This document shows, one piece after another, positions 19,773 to 28,301 of a stretch of DNA of 64,000 nucleotides. The position numbers and the translations under genes are program-made. Within the stretch, counting starts at the first letter, position 1; the number at the start of each line of letters is the position of its first letter. The notes below the pieces were generated by a model, which saw nothing but the letters and a program-made list of their open reading frames with translations, searched no databases and was not told the DNA's origin. Source of the stretch: Pseudarthrobacter defluvii (GTDB lineage Bacteria; Actinomycetota; Actinomycetes; Actinomycetales; Micrococcaceae); NCBI RefSeq assembly GCF_030323865.1, contig NZ_CP066362.1, positions 2,418,001-2,482,000 on the forward strand. Direction: 5' to 3'.

Positions 19773-19976
19773 TTAGACGTCAGCGACCTTGCGGCCCTTG
19801 TACTCAAGGAACAGCGCGGTGCCAGCAGAGTCGGTAACGACCTTTGCCTGGTGCGGCAGGCTGTAGGTGACCTGGCCGTTCTCAACGGTCTTCACCAGGT
19901 GGGGGGCGGTCGCCTTCCACTGCGAGCGGCGGGCGCGGGTATTCGAGCGAGACATTTTCCGCTTGGGAACAGCCAC
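19773..19976 (-). CDS. rpmF: 50S ribosomal protein L32, zinc-free form
   Basis: A 67-residue L32 beginning [21 protein letters not shown], the standard N-terminus. The later part ([28 protein letters not shown]) has no cysteine, so it lacks the CxxC pairs of zinc-binding L32 proteins. It lies 36 bases after yceD, the usual yceD-rpmF pairing. Confidence 0.97.
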   Translation of the reverse strand: MAVPKRKMSRSNTRARRSQWKATAPHLVKTVENGQVTYSLPHQAKVVTDSAGTALFLEYKGRKVADV

Positions 19977-20012
19977 GGCTAACTCATTTCTCTCTAGACA
20001 AACACGTACAAA

Positions 20013-20561
20013 TCAATTTTGCCGGTCAGGCTTAGCCATATCAGCTAGGGCAGCCCAGCGAGGATCCAGGACCTCGTGGTGGTGCCCCGGCTCGTCTTCC
20101 AGGCGAACTCCGCATTCGGAGCAAAGGCCCTGGCAGTCTTCCCGGCACACCGGCTGGAACGGCAGGTTGGTGACAACCGCGTCCCGCAACACCGGTTCAA
20201 GATCGATTACATCGTGCTCGACTCGACGTTGCTCTTCATCTTCTTCTCCGTCCGAGAACTCAGTGCCCTCGTAGAAGAAAAGTTCTTGCACATTGACCTC
20301 AAGGTCATACGCAAGGGGATCCAGGCATCGGCCGCACTCGCCGGTTACTTCGGCGACAACGGTTCCTGATACCAGAATTCCTTCGTGTACGGCCTCAAGC
20401 CTCAGGTCGAGCTCGACATCCGAGCCTTCCTGAACACCAATGAGCGCCACACCAAGATCACCCGGTGCGGGTACATGTTCCTTCAGCGTCCGCATGCTTC
20501 CCGGGCTGCGCCCGAGGTCCTTGACGTCGAACGCCAGGGGCGAACCAGCATCTCTGTTAAT
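20013..20561 (-). CDS. yceD: YceD/DUF177 family protein with apparent ATT start
   Basis: A DUF177 protein (182 residues from the start chosen here). The family is associated with 23S rRNA maturation and is almost always cotranscribed with rpmF. Four pairs of cysteines are visible: CGRC, then CREDCQGLCSEC. The first ATG (20495) would remove the conserved block SPLAFDVKDLGRSPGSM, which is typical of actinobacterial members. Reading upstream in frame there is no ATG, GTG or TTG before a TAA. The first plausible start is ATT at 20559-20561, giving INRDAGSPLAF, with AGGAG 5 bases upstream. A promoter (TTGAGT, 18 bases, TAAGAT) lies just ahead. Confidence 0.85.
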   Translation of the reverse strand: MNRDAGSPLAFDVKDLGRSPGSMRTLKEHVPAPGDLGVALIGVQEGSDVELDLRLEAVHEGILVSGTVVAEVTGECGRCLDPLAYDLEVNVQELFFYEGTEFSDGEEDEEQRRVEHDVIDLEPVLRDAVVTNLPFQPVCREDCQGLCSECGVRLEDEPGHHHEVLDPRWAALADMAKPDRQN

Positions 20562-20594
20562 GAGAACTCCTGTTGAACATATGACCGACGTACC

Positions 20595-20624
20595 ATCTTA
20601 GCCTGAAGAGCCATGGCGACTCAA
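20595..20624 (-). promoter_or_regulatory. Promoter of the yceD-rpmF-rnc-mutM operon
   Basis: On the minus strand TTGAGT (20619-20624) and TAAGAT (20595-20600) are separated by 18 bases. Transcription would begin near 20588, leaving a leader of about 26 bases with AGGAG at 20567-20571. Confidence 0.6.
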
Positions 20625-20659
20625 ACCGGCAGGAGGCAGCGCCGAAGTACCGATCCAGC

Positions 20660-21160
20660 CTACCGCCTTGGCTGCTGATCAGGCGAAGGCTCGCCGGCAA
20701 CCATGCGGCGGTGCACGGACCGGGGCACGTAGTCCGAGACGCTGCCGCCCAGGCTTGCCACCTCTTTGATCAGGGTGGAGGACAAGTGGACGTAGCTTGC
20801 CTCGGCCGGGAGGAAGACAGTCTCCACGCCGCTTAGCTGGCGGTTCATGGTGGCCATCGGAAGCTCGTAGTCGAAGTCCGACGATGACCTCAGTCCCTTG
20901 ACGATGGCGGACACACCCCGTTGGCGGCAATATTCCGCCAGGAGGCCCTCACCCACCGGTTCCACCACGATGCCCTTGAGCGATGCGAGGGTTTCGCGTG
21001 CCATCTCCAGCCGTTCCTCGAGGCTGAACATGTACTTCTTGGCGTAGTTGGTGGAGATGGCCACAATGACCTCGTCGAAAAGACCGGCAGCCCGTGCAAT
21101 GACTTCGAGATGGCCGTTGTGGATGGGGTCGAAGGATCCGGGGCACACAGCGCGTCTCAT
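20660..21160 (-). CDS. coaD: Phosphopantetheine adenylyltransferase
   Basis: A 166-residue nucleotidyltransferase that makes dephospho-CoA from 4'-phosphopantetheine and ATP. The N-terminal CPGSFDPIHNGHLEVI holds the HxGH motif. The second ATP-binding element (ISSTxxR in many homologues) appears as LSSTLIKEVA. KGLRSSSDFDYELPMATMNRQL is the pantetheine-binding region. A TAGGTT box (21167-21172) lies exactly 6 bases ahead of the ATG, which suggests a leaderless mRNA. It is divergent from the aminotransferase gene. Confidence 0.97.
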   Translation of the reverse strand: MRRAVCPGSFDPIHNGHLEVIARAAGLFDEVIVAISTNYAKKYMFSLEERLEMARETLASLKGIVVEPVGEGLLAEYCRQRGVSAIVKGLRSSSDFDYELPMATMNRQLSGVETVFLPAEASYVHLSSTLIKEVASLGGSVSDYVPRSVHRRMVAGEPSPDQQPRR

Positions 21161-21203
21161 GGTTCGAACCTACCCCATGGGAAGGCCGGGATAACATGAC
21201 TGG

Positions 21204-22433
21204 ATGCATCCACCACGGGAACTTTCCACCCCCCTGGCACCTGCTCCCTGGCAGCGGACCGCGCTCGGAGCCAACCTCCTCGCTCCGGACGGCGGCCTGG
21301 GTGTCACCATCTTCGAGGAGATGACCACCCTGGCCGTCCAGACCGGCGCCATCAACCTGGGACAGGGTTTCCCTGATGAGGACGGGCCGGCGGAGATTAG
21401 GGAGGCCGCCCGCGCAGCCATCGCTGCAGGGGCCAACCAGTACGCGCCCGGCAAGGGACTGCCCCAACTCCGGGAGGCGGTAGCCGCGCACCAGGAACGC
21501 TTCTATGGGCTGGCACCGGACCCCGCAACCGAAGTCATCATCACCACCGGGGCCACCGAAGGGATCGCCGCCTCCCTCCTGGCATTTGCCGGGCCAGGGG
21601 ACGAGGTCCTGACCTTCGAGCCGTTCTACGACTCCTACGGCGCCGTCATCGGCCTCTCGGGCGCCACACACACCACCGTGCCCCTGGCCGCCCCGGACTT
21701 CCTGCCCGACCCCGCGGCACTCGAGGCTGCCTTCAACGAGCGGACGCGGGTGGTCCTGCTGAACAATCCGCACAATCCCACGGGCGCCATGTTTCCTCCG
21801 GAGATCCTGCAGCGCGTGGTGGACCTTGCGGAAAAGCACGACAGCATCATCATCACCGACGAGGTGTACGAACACCTCACGTTCGGCGTCCGCCATACCC
21901 CGGTGGCGACACTACCGGGGGCCGCCGGCCGGACCATCACCATTTCCTCCGCCGGCAAGACCTTCTCCCTGACCGGTTGGAAAATCGGCTGGTTGAGCGG
22001 CCCCGAGGACCTGGTCGCGGCCGTCCGCACGGTGAAGCAGTTCCTCACCTACAGTTCGGGAACTCCCTTCCAGGCTGCGATCGCCACAGGGCTGGCCCTG
22101 CCGGACGACTTCTACACCGGCATCGCAGCCGCGCTGGAACAGAAGCGCGACATCCTCAGCGCCGGACTCCGGGCCGCGGGCTTTGACGTCTTCACCCCAA
22201 AAGGAACCTACTTCGTCAATGTGGACACGGCACCGCTGGGCATCACCGACGCGCTGGACCTCGCCCGGCGGCTGCCTGCGCTGGTGGGGGTGGCCGCCAT
22301 CCCCGTTCCGGTGTTCTGCCATCCGGAGGGAGCCGAACGTACGCGAAGCCTGCTCCGGTTTGCCTTCTGCAAGAAGACGGAAGTCCTTGAGGAGGCTGCC
22401 GCGCGGCTGGCAACACTGCGCGGCAGGCTCTGA
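21204..22433 (+). CDS. PLP-dependent class I/II aminotransferase
   Basis: A 409-residue fold-type I aminotransferase. The PLP lysine is in ISSAGKTFSLTGWKIGW, the Asn-Pro cofactor motif is NNPHNPTGAMF, and the Asp in ITDEVYEHL binds the pyridine nitrogen. INLGQGFPDEDGP near the N-terminus is shared with kynurenine/glutamine transaminases and with mycobacterial DapC (N-succinyldiaminopimelate aminotransferase), so lysine synthesis is possible but unproved. TAACAT lies exactly 6 bases ahead of the ATG, which suggests leaderless transcription. The stop overlaps the next gene by one base. Confidence 0.88.
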   Translation: MHPPRELSTPLAPAPWQRTALGANLLAPDGGLGVTIFEEMTTLAVQTGAINLGQGFPDEDGPAEIREAARAAIAAGANQYAPGKGLPQLREAVAAHQERFYGLAPDPATEVIITTGATEGIAASLLAFAGPGDEVLTFEPFYDSYGAVIGLSGATHTTVPLAAPDFLPDPAALEAAFNERTRVVLLNNPHNPTGAMFPPEILQRVVDLAEKHDSIIITDEVYEHLTFGVRHTPVATLPGAAGRTITISSAGKTFSLTGWKIGWLSGPEDLVAAVRTVKQFLTYSSGTPFQAAIATGLALPDDFYTGIAAALEQKRDILSAGLRAAGFDVFTPKGTYFVNVDTAPLGITDALDLARRLPALVGVAAIPVPVFCHPEGAERTRSLLRFAFCKKTEVLEEAAARLATLRGRL

Positions 22434-23221
22434 TGTCCGGCGGGAGCGGCAAGGCCGCCAGCCGGTTCCTCCGGACAACAGGCCAGCATGCCACAATCGA
22501 GCCTGACGCATTCACCGATGGCAGTTTTGTGCTCACTATCGGCGGAGCCGAACAGTCCCATGTGAACCTGGACCGCCCCTCGGAGATTTTTTACGAGTAC
22601 CTACGCAGGATCGGGCATCTGGTGGATCTCGCAGCACCGCCCGGAGAACCCATCAGGGCCCTGCACCTCGGAGCAGGCGCACTGACCCTGGCACGGTACA
22701 TCCAGGCCACCCGTCCCGGTTCCATCCAGTACGCGGTGGAGCTGGAACGCGAACTGCTCGACTTTGTCCTCCGGCACCTTCCCATACCTGAGGGAACGGA
22801 CCTCACCACGATCATCGGCGACGCCCGCGAGGCACTCGGCACGCTTGCCCCGGACCTCACGTTCGACGTCCTGATCCTGGATATCTTTTCCGGTCCGGAA
22901 GCCCCGGCGCACATCGCTACGAGCGGCTTCTACCGGGAAGCCCGGGAACGCTTGCGCCCCGATGGACTGCTGATCGTCAACGTCGGCGACGAAGCGGCCC
23001 TCACACTGGTCAGGAGCCAGGTGGCCGCGATGCGCGAAGCCATGGGCGATGTTGGCGCCTTCGCGGAAGCGGGAATGTTCGAGGGCCGGTACCCGGGCAA
23101 CATCATCCTGGCAGGGACCCAGGGCCCCTGGCCGGAAGCCTGGACAGCCGAACTGACCGCGCGGGGTCCGCACCCAGCGCGGGTCCTGGCGGGAGTAGAC
23201 CTGGACCCCTTCTCCGGCTAG
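22433..23221 (+). CDS. Spermidine-synthase-like Rossmann methyltransferase-fold protein
   Basis: A 262-residue protein of the spermidine synthase/methyltransferase superfamily. The nucleotide-binding loop is ALHLGAGALTLARYI, the acidic residue after strand 2 is in AVELERELLDFV, and the next acidic motif is IIGDAREAL. FDVLILDIFSGPEAPAHI corresponds to the catalytic DxxxDxF region of spermidine synthases (here LDIFSG). No membrane segments are present. The polyamine-binding residues cannot be confirmed by eye, so the substrate is unknown. It is translationally coupled to the aminotransferase (TGATG), and its stop shares CTAG with rsmD. Confidence 0.75.
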   Translation: MSGGSGKAASRFLRTTGQHATIEPDAFTDGSFVLTIGGAEQSHVNLDRPSEIFYEYLRRIGHLVDLAAPPGEPIRALHLGAGALTLARYIQATRPGSIQYAVELERELLDFVLRHLPIPEGTDLTTIIGDAREALGTLAPDLTFDVLILDIFSGPEAPAHIATSGFYREARERLRPDGLLIVNVGDEAALTLVRSQVAAMREAMGDVGAFAEAGMFEGRYPGNIILAGTQGPWPEAWTAELTARGPHPARVLAGVDLDPFSG

Positions 23222-23889
23222 CCCCGCAGGGAACCCGGCCCTTCCGCACCCGGCACGGCATCTTCAGCCCCTGCGCCGTCAGGCACGTCGTCCGAAGCGA
23301 TGGCGTCGGGCACGAACGGCTCCGCGTACCATAGCCGCGTCTCCCCGTACTTCTTCTCGGCGAACCTGGTCAGGCTCTCCGGCCACCCCGGTTCGGGGGA
23401 ACGGGAGGAGCGTTCCACCACCACAACGGCCCCTGGGGCCAGGTGCGCGGCAAGTTTCCCGAGCACCGCGGACAGCCCGGCCTCCTCCAGCGGGTACGGC
23501 GGATCAAGGAATACCAGGTCCCACGCCGCGTCTTCTGCGGCGCGGTCCAGGAAAGGATCGGCTTTGGTGCGGTGCACGGTGACCGCTTTGCGGCCCAGCA
23601 CACCGTTGATGAGGTCCGCATTGCGCTGGCACACGGCGCTGGCCCTGGCATCGGATTCCACCAGCTCCACGGTCCGCGCTCCCCTGCTGCCGCTTTCCAC
23701 GCCCAGGGCACCGGAGCCGGCGTACAGGTCCAGCACGCGGGCTCCCGCGATCACGTCGAAGGCATCCAGGCGGGAAAACAGCGCTTCCTTGACCCGGTCC
23801 GTGGTGGGCCTGGTCAGGGATCCCGGGACCGCTGTCAGCGGAGTGCCCCCTGCGGCACCGGCGATGATCCGGGTCACCGCGCCCACCAC
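23218..23889 (-). CDS. rsmD: 16S rRNA (guanine966-N2)-methyltransferase RsmD
   Basis: A 223-residue SAM-dependent enzyme that methylates G966 of 16S rRNA. Motifs are TRIIAGAAGGTPL at the N-terminus, VLDLYAGSGALGVES for SAM binding and the catalytic LVFLDPPYP. It is slightly longer than E. coli RsmD because of an acidic/Ala/Gly-rich C-terminus. The start may be the GTG at 23889 or the GTG at 23877 that gives MTRIIAG, the more usual N-terminus; neither has a strong ribosome-binding site. It follows recG by 30 bases. Confidence 0.94.
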   Translation of the reverse strand: MVGAVTRIIAGAAGGTPLTAVPGSLTRPTTDRVKEALFSRLDAFDVIAGARVLDLYAGSGALGVESGSRGARTVELVESDARASAVCQRNADLINGVLGRKAVTVHRTKADPFLDRAAEDAAWDLVFLDPPYPLEEAGLSAVLGKLAAHLAPGAVVVVERSSRSPEPGWPESLTRFAEKKYGETRLWYAEPFVPDAIASDDVPDGAGAEDAVPGAEGPGSLRG

Positions 23890-23919
23890 GATCCGCCGGC
23901 GCCCTGCAGGCTTTGGTTG

Positions 23920-26187
23920 CTAACCGCGTTCAAGGAACGCCTCCTTCTCGGGGTTGAGGTACTTTTCGATGGCATCGGCAAGTTCGGGGTGGCCGGACAG
24001 CAGCGGATCGCGGCCGACGATGGCCTGGGCGTCTTCCCTGGCCCGGGCAATGACGTCTTCATGGTCGAGGACCCGCAGCAGCTTCAATGTTGACCGTCCG
24101 CCGGACTGGGAAGCACCCAGGATGTCGCCTTCACGCCGGAGCTTGAGGTCCTCCTGTGACAGGACAAAGCCGTCTGTGGTGGCGGCAACGGCTTCCAGGC
24201 GCCGCCTGCTGGGGTGGCCGGGTTCCAGGGCAGTGACCAGCAGGCAGGTACCGGGCAGGCCGCCGCGGCCAACCCGGCCTCGGAGCTGGTGCAGCTGTGA
24301 AATCCCGAACCTGTCGGCGTCCAGGATGACCATCAGGGTGGCGTTGTGCACGTCCACGCCCACCTCGATCACCGTGGTGGAGACCAGCAGCTTGATGCGG
24401 TTGGCAGTGAACCCGGCCATGGTGTCCGTTTTCAGCTCCGGATCCTGGCGTCCGTGGAGCGGGGCCAGGGCAACCCCTCCCAGCGAGGGTTCGGCCAGCA
24501 GGTAATCCACGACGCCGGTGACCGACGCCAGCTCCCGGCCTTCCTCCGCCTCCACGCGCGGCGGCGCGGCCTCCCCTGGACTGAAGTCGCCGTCGTCGTC
24601 CGTTCCAATCTTGGGACACACGACATACACCTGGTGGCCGGCGTCGATCTCCTCCCGGGCGCGGGCCCAGATCCGTGCCGCCCAGGCCGGGTTCTCCGCG
24701 AGGCCCACGAGGTGGGTGCTGATCGGGGCCCTGCCCTTGGGCAGTTCATCGAGGGTGGAGGTTTCCAGGTCGCCAAACACGGTCATGGCCACGGTCCGGG
24801 GAATGGGCGTGGCGGTCATGACCAGCAGGTGCGGCGGCTTCCGGGCCTTGGCCCGGAGGGCGTCGCGCTGTTCAACGCCGAAGCGGTGCTGTTCGTCCAC
24901 CACGATCAGGCCGAGGTCGTAGAAGGATACGTTGTCGCTGAGCAGGGCGTGCGTGCCGATGATGATCCCCGCCGTGCCGGATGCCGCATCCAGCAACGCC
25001 TGTTTCCGGGCCGCAGTGGGCATGGATCCGGTCAGCAGCGTGACCTGGACGGAAGACCCGCCACCGGCCAGTCCGCCCAGGAGCCCATCGCTGGACAGCG
25101 GCCCCAGGGTGCGGCGGATGGAGTCGTAGTGCTGGGCGGCCAGCACTTCGGTGGGGGCCAGCAGCGCGGCCTGTCCCCCGGCGTCCACCACCTGGAGCAT
25201 GGCCCGCAGCGCCACGACAGTCTTGCCGGAGCCTACCTCGCCCTGCAGCAGGCGGTTCATGGGCGCGTCCTGCGCAAGTTCCGTTGCCAGGGTCTTCCCG
25301 ACGGCGGCCTGGCCGGCTGTGAGGGTGAACGGCAGGTTTTGGTCGAACGCGGACAGGATCCCTTCGTTGACAGGGCGTCGTGCGGTGGCTTCCTCGGCGG
25401 CGAGTTGGGCACGGCGGCGGGCCAGCGCGGACTGCAGCACCAGGGCTTCCTGGTAGCGGAGCCTGTCCCTGGCGCGTTTCCAGTCGGCGGCTGTTTCAGG
25501 CGCATGGATGAGCCGGTAGGCGTCCGCTACGGGAAGGAAGCCTTCCCTCGCTGCGACCTCCTGCGGGACCGGATCGGGCAGCGAGCCAAGGTCGGAGGTT
25601 TCGAGCAGCGTGGCGATCACCTTCTGGATCTTCCAGCTGGGCAGCTTGGCAGTGGCCGGATAGACCGGTATTGGCATGGCGGCAAGTTTCTCCGGGTCTT
25701 GTCCGGCGTCGCTGAACGGATCTTCGTCCAGGAGCTGGAAGTCGGGGTTGGTAAGGCCCAGCTTCCCCTTGAAACTGGTCACCCTGCCCGAGAACAAGGC
25801 GCGGCGTCCCTGCAGGAGCTCGTTCTTCGCCTTGAACCCGTTGAAGAAGCTGATTTTCAGGGTGCCCGGAACTTTGCCGGTGTAATCCCGGCCGCCGACC
25901 AGGCGCAGCCCCTGCTTCCCGTCGTCGTCCGACACGATGACGTCGGTGATGGTCCCGCGGCGTGCCTGCATCTGCCGGGTGCTGCTGGAAAGGACCCGGG
26001 CTATGAGCGTCACGTCCTCGTCGAGCGGAAGCTCCGCGATGGGAGTCAGCTCGCCGCGGCTCATGTAGCGGCGGGGGTAGTAGTTCAGGAGCCCCTCAAC
26101 GCTGGTGATGCCGAGGTGTTTCTCGATGACCGCGGCGGACCTTTTTCCAATCCGCCGTTCAAGGGCCAGGTCCAGCTCAGCGTTCAT
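23920..26187 (-). CDS. recG: ATP-dependent DNA helicase RecG
   Basis: A 755-residue branch-migration helicase that remodels stalled forks and Holliday junctions. The N-terminal wedge/OB domain is residues 1-270 (LNYYPRRYMSRGELTPI). The helicase core has RLLQGEVGSGKTVVALRAM (Walker A), a VVDEQHRFGVEQRD box (DExx-type), VMTATPIPRTVAM, and the RecG-specific LHGRQDPELKTDTMAGF and QLHQLRGRVGRGG. Its start overlaps the preceding DhaL-like gene by 11 bases. Confidence 0.97.
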   Translation of the reverse strand: MNAELDLALERRIGKRSAAVIEKHLGITSVEGLLNYYPRRYMSRGELTPIAELPLDEDVTLIARVLSSSTRQMQARRGTITDVIVSDDDGKQGLRLVGGRDYTGKVPGTLKISFFNGFKAKNELLQGRRALFSGRVTSFKGKLGLTNPDFQLLDEDPFSDAGQDPEKLAAMPIPVYPATAKLPSWKIQKVIATLLETSDLGSLPDPVPQEVAAREGFLPVADAYRLIHAPETAADWKRARDRLRYQEALVLQSALARRRAQLAAEEATARRPVNEGILSAFDQNLPFTLTAGQAAVGKTLATELAQDAPMNRLLQGEVGSGKTVVALRAMLQVVDAGGQAALLAPTEVLAAQHYDSIRRTLGPLSSDGLLGGLAGGGSSVQVTLLTGSMPTAARKQALLDAASGTAGIIIGTHALLSDNVSFYDLGLIVVDEQHRFGVEQRDALRAKARKPPHLLVMTATPIPRTVAMTVFGDLETSTLDELPKGRAPISTHLVGLAENPAWAARIWARAREEIDAGHQVYVVCPKIGTDDDGDFSPGEAAPPRVEAEEGRELASVTGVVDYLLAEPSLGGVALAPLHGRQDPELKTDTMAGFTANRIKLLVSTTVIEVGVDVHNATLMVILDADRFGISQLHQLRGRVGRGGLPGTCLLVTALEPGHPSRRRLEAVAATTDGFVLSQEDLKLRREGDILGASQSGGRSTLKLLRVLDHEDVIARAREDAQAIVGRDPLLSGHPELADAIEKYLNPEKEAFLERG

Positions 26188-27196
26188 GCCCGCCGGTATT
26201 CACCGCATCCACGGCCGGGTCCCGGGGAAGCGCCAGTTCACTGATGCTGATCTGGGACGGCTCGCCGAGGGACCTGATGATGGCCACTGCGGGGTCCGGG
26301 TCCGGGACGTGCACGTGGACCCGCCACCGGTAGTTGCCGTCCGGGTCCGGGCCGCTGCCCACCTGGCTCATGATCACGGACTCGCCGATCTCGTCGAGCC
26401 GCTGCCGAAGAGTGGCCGCGTTCAGGGGTGAGAGGGTGATGGTGCACATGACTTCCACGCCGTCGTCGTCCGGCATTGACGCGTGGATGTGGGGATCTGA
26501 AACGTCGTACCCATGCAGCCCGTCGAGGAGCTCGTCCTGCAACTCCTGGCCCATGACGGCGGAACGGAGGCAGTCGAGGATCAGCAGCATGCCCACGCCG
26601 CCGGCGTCCACCACCCTGGCGGTCTGCAGCGCATCGAGCTGCTCCTCGGTGTGGACCACCGCGGCCAGCGCTCCCTCCACGGCGGCGTCGAGGGTGAGCC
26701 CCAAGGCATGGTTGCTGTCATCGCCGTCCTGGCCCGCGTCGACGGCGGCTGCCGCGCGGGCCGCCGCTTCCATGACGGACAGCATGGTTCCAGGAACGGG
26801 GTCGCTCAAGGCGGACCATGCGCGGATCTGGGCACGGTTGAGGGCCGCCGCGAGGAGAGTGGACGTCATCCGGGTGTGTCCGGCCAACGGCTCGGCCGCA
26901 GCGCAAAGGAACACCGAGAAAAGCGTTCCGGAGTTTCCGCGCGCCTCCTCCATGGCTGCCTGCCCGGCGGTGGCCAGGACTTCCCCGACGTCGACCGGGG
27001 CGGGCTGGTCTTCGCCAAGCACCAGGGAACGGGCCGCCGCGCGGACGGTGAGATACAGGTTGGTACCCGTATCACCGTCGGCTACCGGGAAGATGTTAAT
27101 GGCGTTCAGGCGGTCGCTGTGGTTGCCCAGGGCAGTTTCAGCCTTGCCCAGCCACCTCTTCATCGCCAGCGCGTTGGCGGCAACCTTAGTGTGCAA
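26177..27196 (-). CDS. DhaL/DAK2-domain protein, short FakA-like
   Basis: A 339-residue protein whose N-terminal 200 residues match the DhaL (DAK2) kinase domain. NIFPVADGDTGTNLYLTV has the metal-binding Asp residues and the GDTGTN motif, and EARGNSGTLFSVFL and VDAGGVGMLLIL follow. It looks like FakA, which phosphorylates fatty acids bound to FakB, but is about 200 residues shorter than the usual 550, so the C-terminal part is reduced. No FakB is adjacent. The start is TTG with GGGA five bases upstream, inside thiL. It is the middle gene of thiL-dak-recG-rsmD. Confidence 0.82.
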   Translation of the reverse strand: MHTKVAANALAMKRWLGKAETALGNHSDRLNAINIFPVADGDTGTNLYLTVRAAARSLVLGEDQPAPVDVGEVLATAGQAAMEEARGNSGTLFSVFLCAAAEPLAGHTRMTSTLLAAALNRAQIRAWSALSDPVPGTMLSVMEAAARAAAAVDAGQDGDDSNHALGLTLDAAVEGALAAVVHTEEQLDALQTARVVDAGGVGMLLILDCLRSAVMGQELQDELLDGLHGYDVSDPHIHASMPDDDGVEVMCTITLSPLNAATLRQRLDEIGESVIMSQVGSGPDPDGNYRWRVHVHVPDPDPAVAIIRSLGEPSQISISELALPRDPAVDAVNTGGHER

Positions 27197-28232
27197 AGTG
27201 ATCCCATCCCCCGGTGTCCGCGGCCCGGCCCGCTGTCAGGACGCCCGGGCCATCGTCGGTACCGAGTGCATGTATCGAGCCTAGCGCAGTGAATCCGGGT
27301 GGCAGCTGAACATCGTCAGGGAATGTGGCCAGCAGCCCGTGGTCCTCACCGCCGCCCAGCACCCACTGCGCAGGATCGACACCCAGAAGGACGGCAGCAG
27401 GGGCCAGGACCTCCGCGAGTTCGGCCAGGCGGGCAGGGTCGAGGGCGATGGCGACATTGCTGGCGGCAGCCAGCCTCCTGCCGTCCCGGAGGAGGCCGTC
27501 CGAGATGTCGAGCATTGCCGTGGCCCCTGCGGCCCGGGCCGCCGGACCCGCCCCCAGCGGCGGACGCGGGCGGCACTGCAGGTCCAGGAAGACACGCTCG
27601 GCGGGACCCAGGGTGTCCGCGGGGACATCCGCTTCAAGCAGGGCGAGGCCGGCCGCTGCATGGCCCACTGTGCCGGCCAGCGCCAGGATGTCCCCCGCGC
27701 GGGCGCCGGAGCGGAGGACCGGCCGCCCGCCGTCGAGCGTTCCCAACACGGCCACCGTCACCGAAATTTCCCGGCCACGGCCCAGGTCCCCGCCGGCCAC
27801 GGAACAGCGGACTGCCCCGAGCTCCCGGATGCCGGCTGTGAGGCCGTCTGCCAGGTCCTCCACCCAGCTCACGGGCGTGTCAACGGGAAGGGTGAGGCTG
27901 ACCACCATGGACGTGGCCTGGGCTCCCATGGCATTGATATCGCTGAGGTTCTGCGCGGCAGCTTTCCAGCCGACGTCGAACCCGGTGGTGCGGTAGCCGT
28001 TGGGCCACAGGAGCCGGAAATCCTGGTCTTGGACCTGGGTGTCGATGCTGATAACCGTCTTCCCGTCCGGGGCGGCGACGACGGCGGCGTCATCCCCGGG
28101 GCCCAGCAGCGTGCTGGCGGTGTGTCCGGCCTCCATTTGAAGGCGCGGAAAGATCCGGGCCAGCAGGTCGGCTTCGGAAAGGCCGGCGACGGAGGGCTGG
28201 CGGTCAACGCGGCTACGGAGGTCTTCAGGCAC
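27186..28232 (-). CDS. thiL: Thiamine-monophosphate kinase
   Basis: A 348-residue PurM/ThiL-family kinase that makes thiamine diphosphate, the active cofactor, from thiamine phosphate and ATP. LLGPGDDAAVV is the N-terminal phosphate-binding acidic motif, VISIDTQVQDQDF corresponds to the family TDxxxEGxHF strand, and MLDISDGLLRDGRRLA, LGGGEDHGLLATF are the C-terminal motifs. The GTG start has TAGCGT exactly 6 bases upstream (leaderless pattern). It is the first gene of a four-gene operon that overlaps the DhaL-like gene by 11 bases. Confidence 0.95.
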   Translation of the reverse strand: MPEDLRSRVDRQPSVAGLSEADLLARIFPRLQMEAGHTASTLLGPGDDAAVVAAPDGKTVISIDTQVQDQDFRLLWPNGYRTTGFDVGWKAAAQNLSDINAMGAQATSMVVSLTLPVDTPVSWVEDLADGLTAGIRELGAVRCSVAGGDLGRGREISVTVAVLGTLDGGRPVLRSGARAGDILALAGTVGHAAAGLALLEADVPADTLGPAERVFLDLQCRPRPPLGAGPAARAAGATAMLDISDGLLRDGRRLAAASNVAIALDPARLAELAEVLAPAAVLLGVDPAQWVLGGGEDHGLLATFPDDVQLPPGFTALGSIHALGTDDGPGVLTAGRAADTGGWDHFAH

Positions 28233-28301
28233 GCCCCTACGCTACCGCGCCGGACTGACATTGTGTCCTGGCGGGGACGGCGGCGGCGATAGGCTGGAAG
28301 C

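Noticed and set aside
22433..23221. Calling the gene speE (spermidine synthase)
   Set aside because: The fold fits but polyamine-binding residues could not be confirmed, and its coupling to an aminotransferase is unlike standard polyamine operons.
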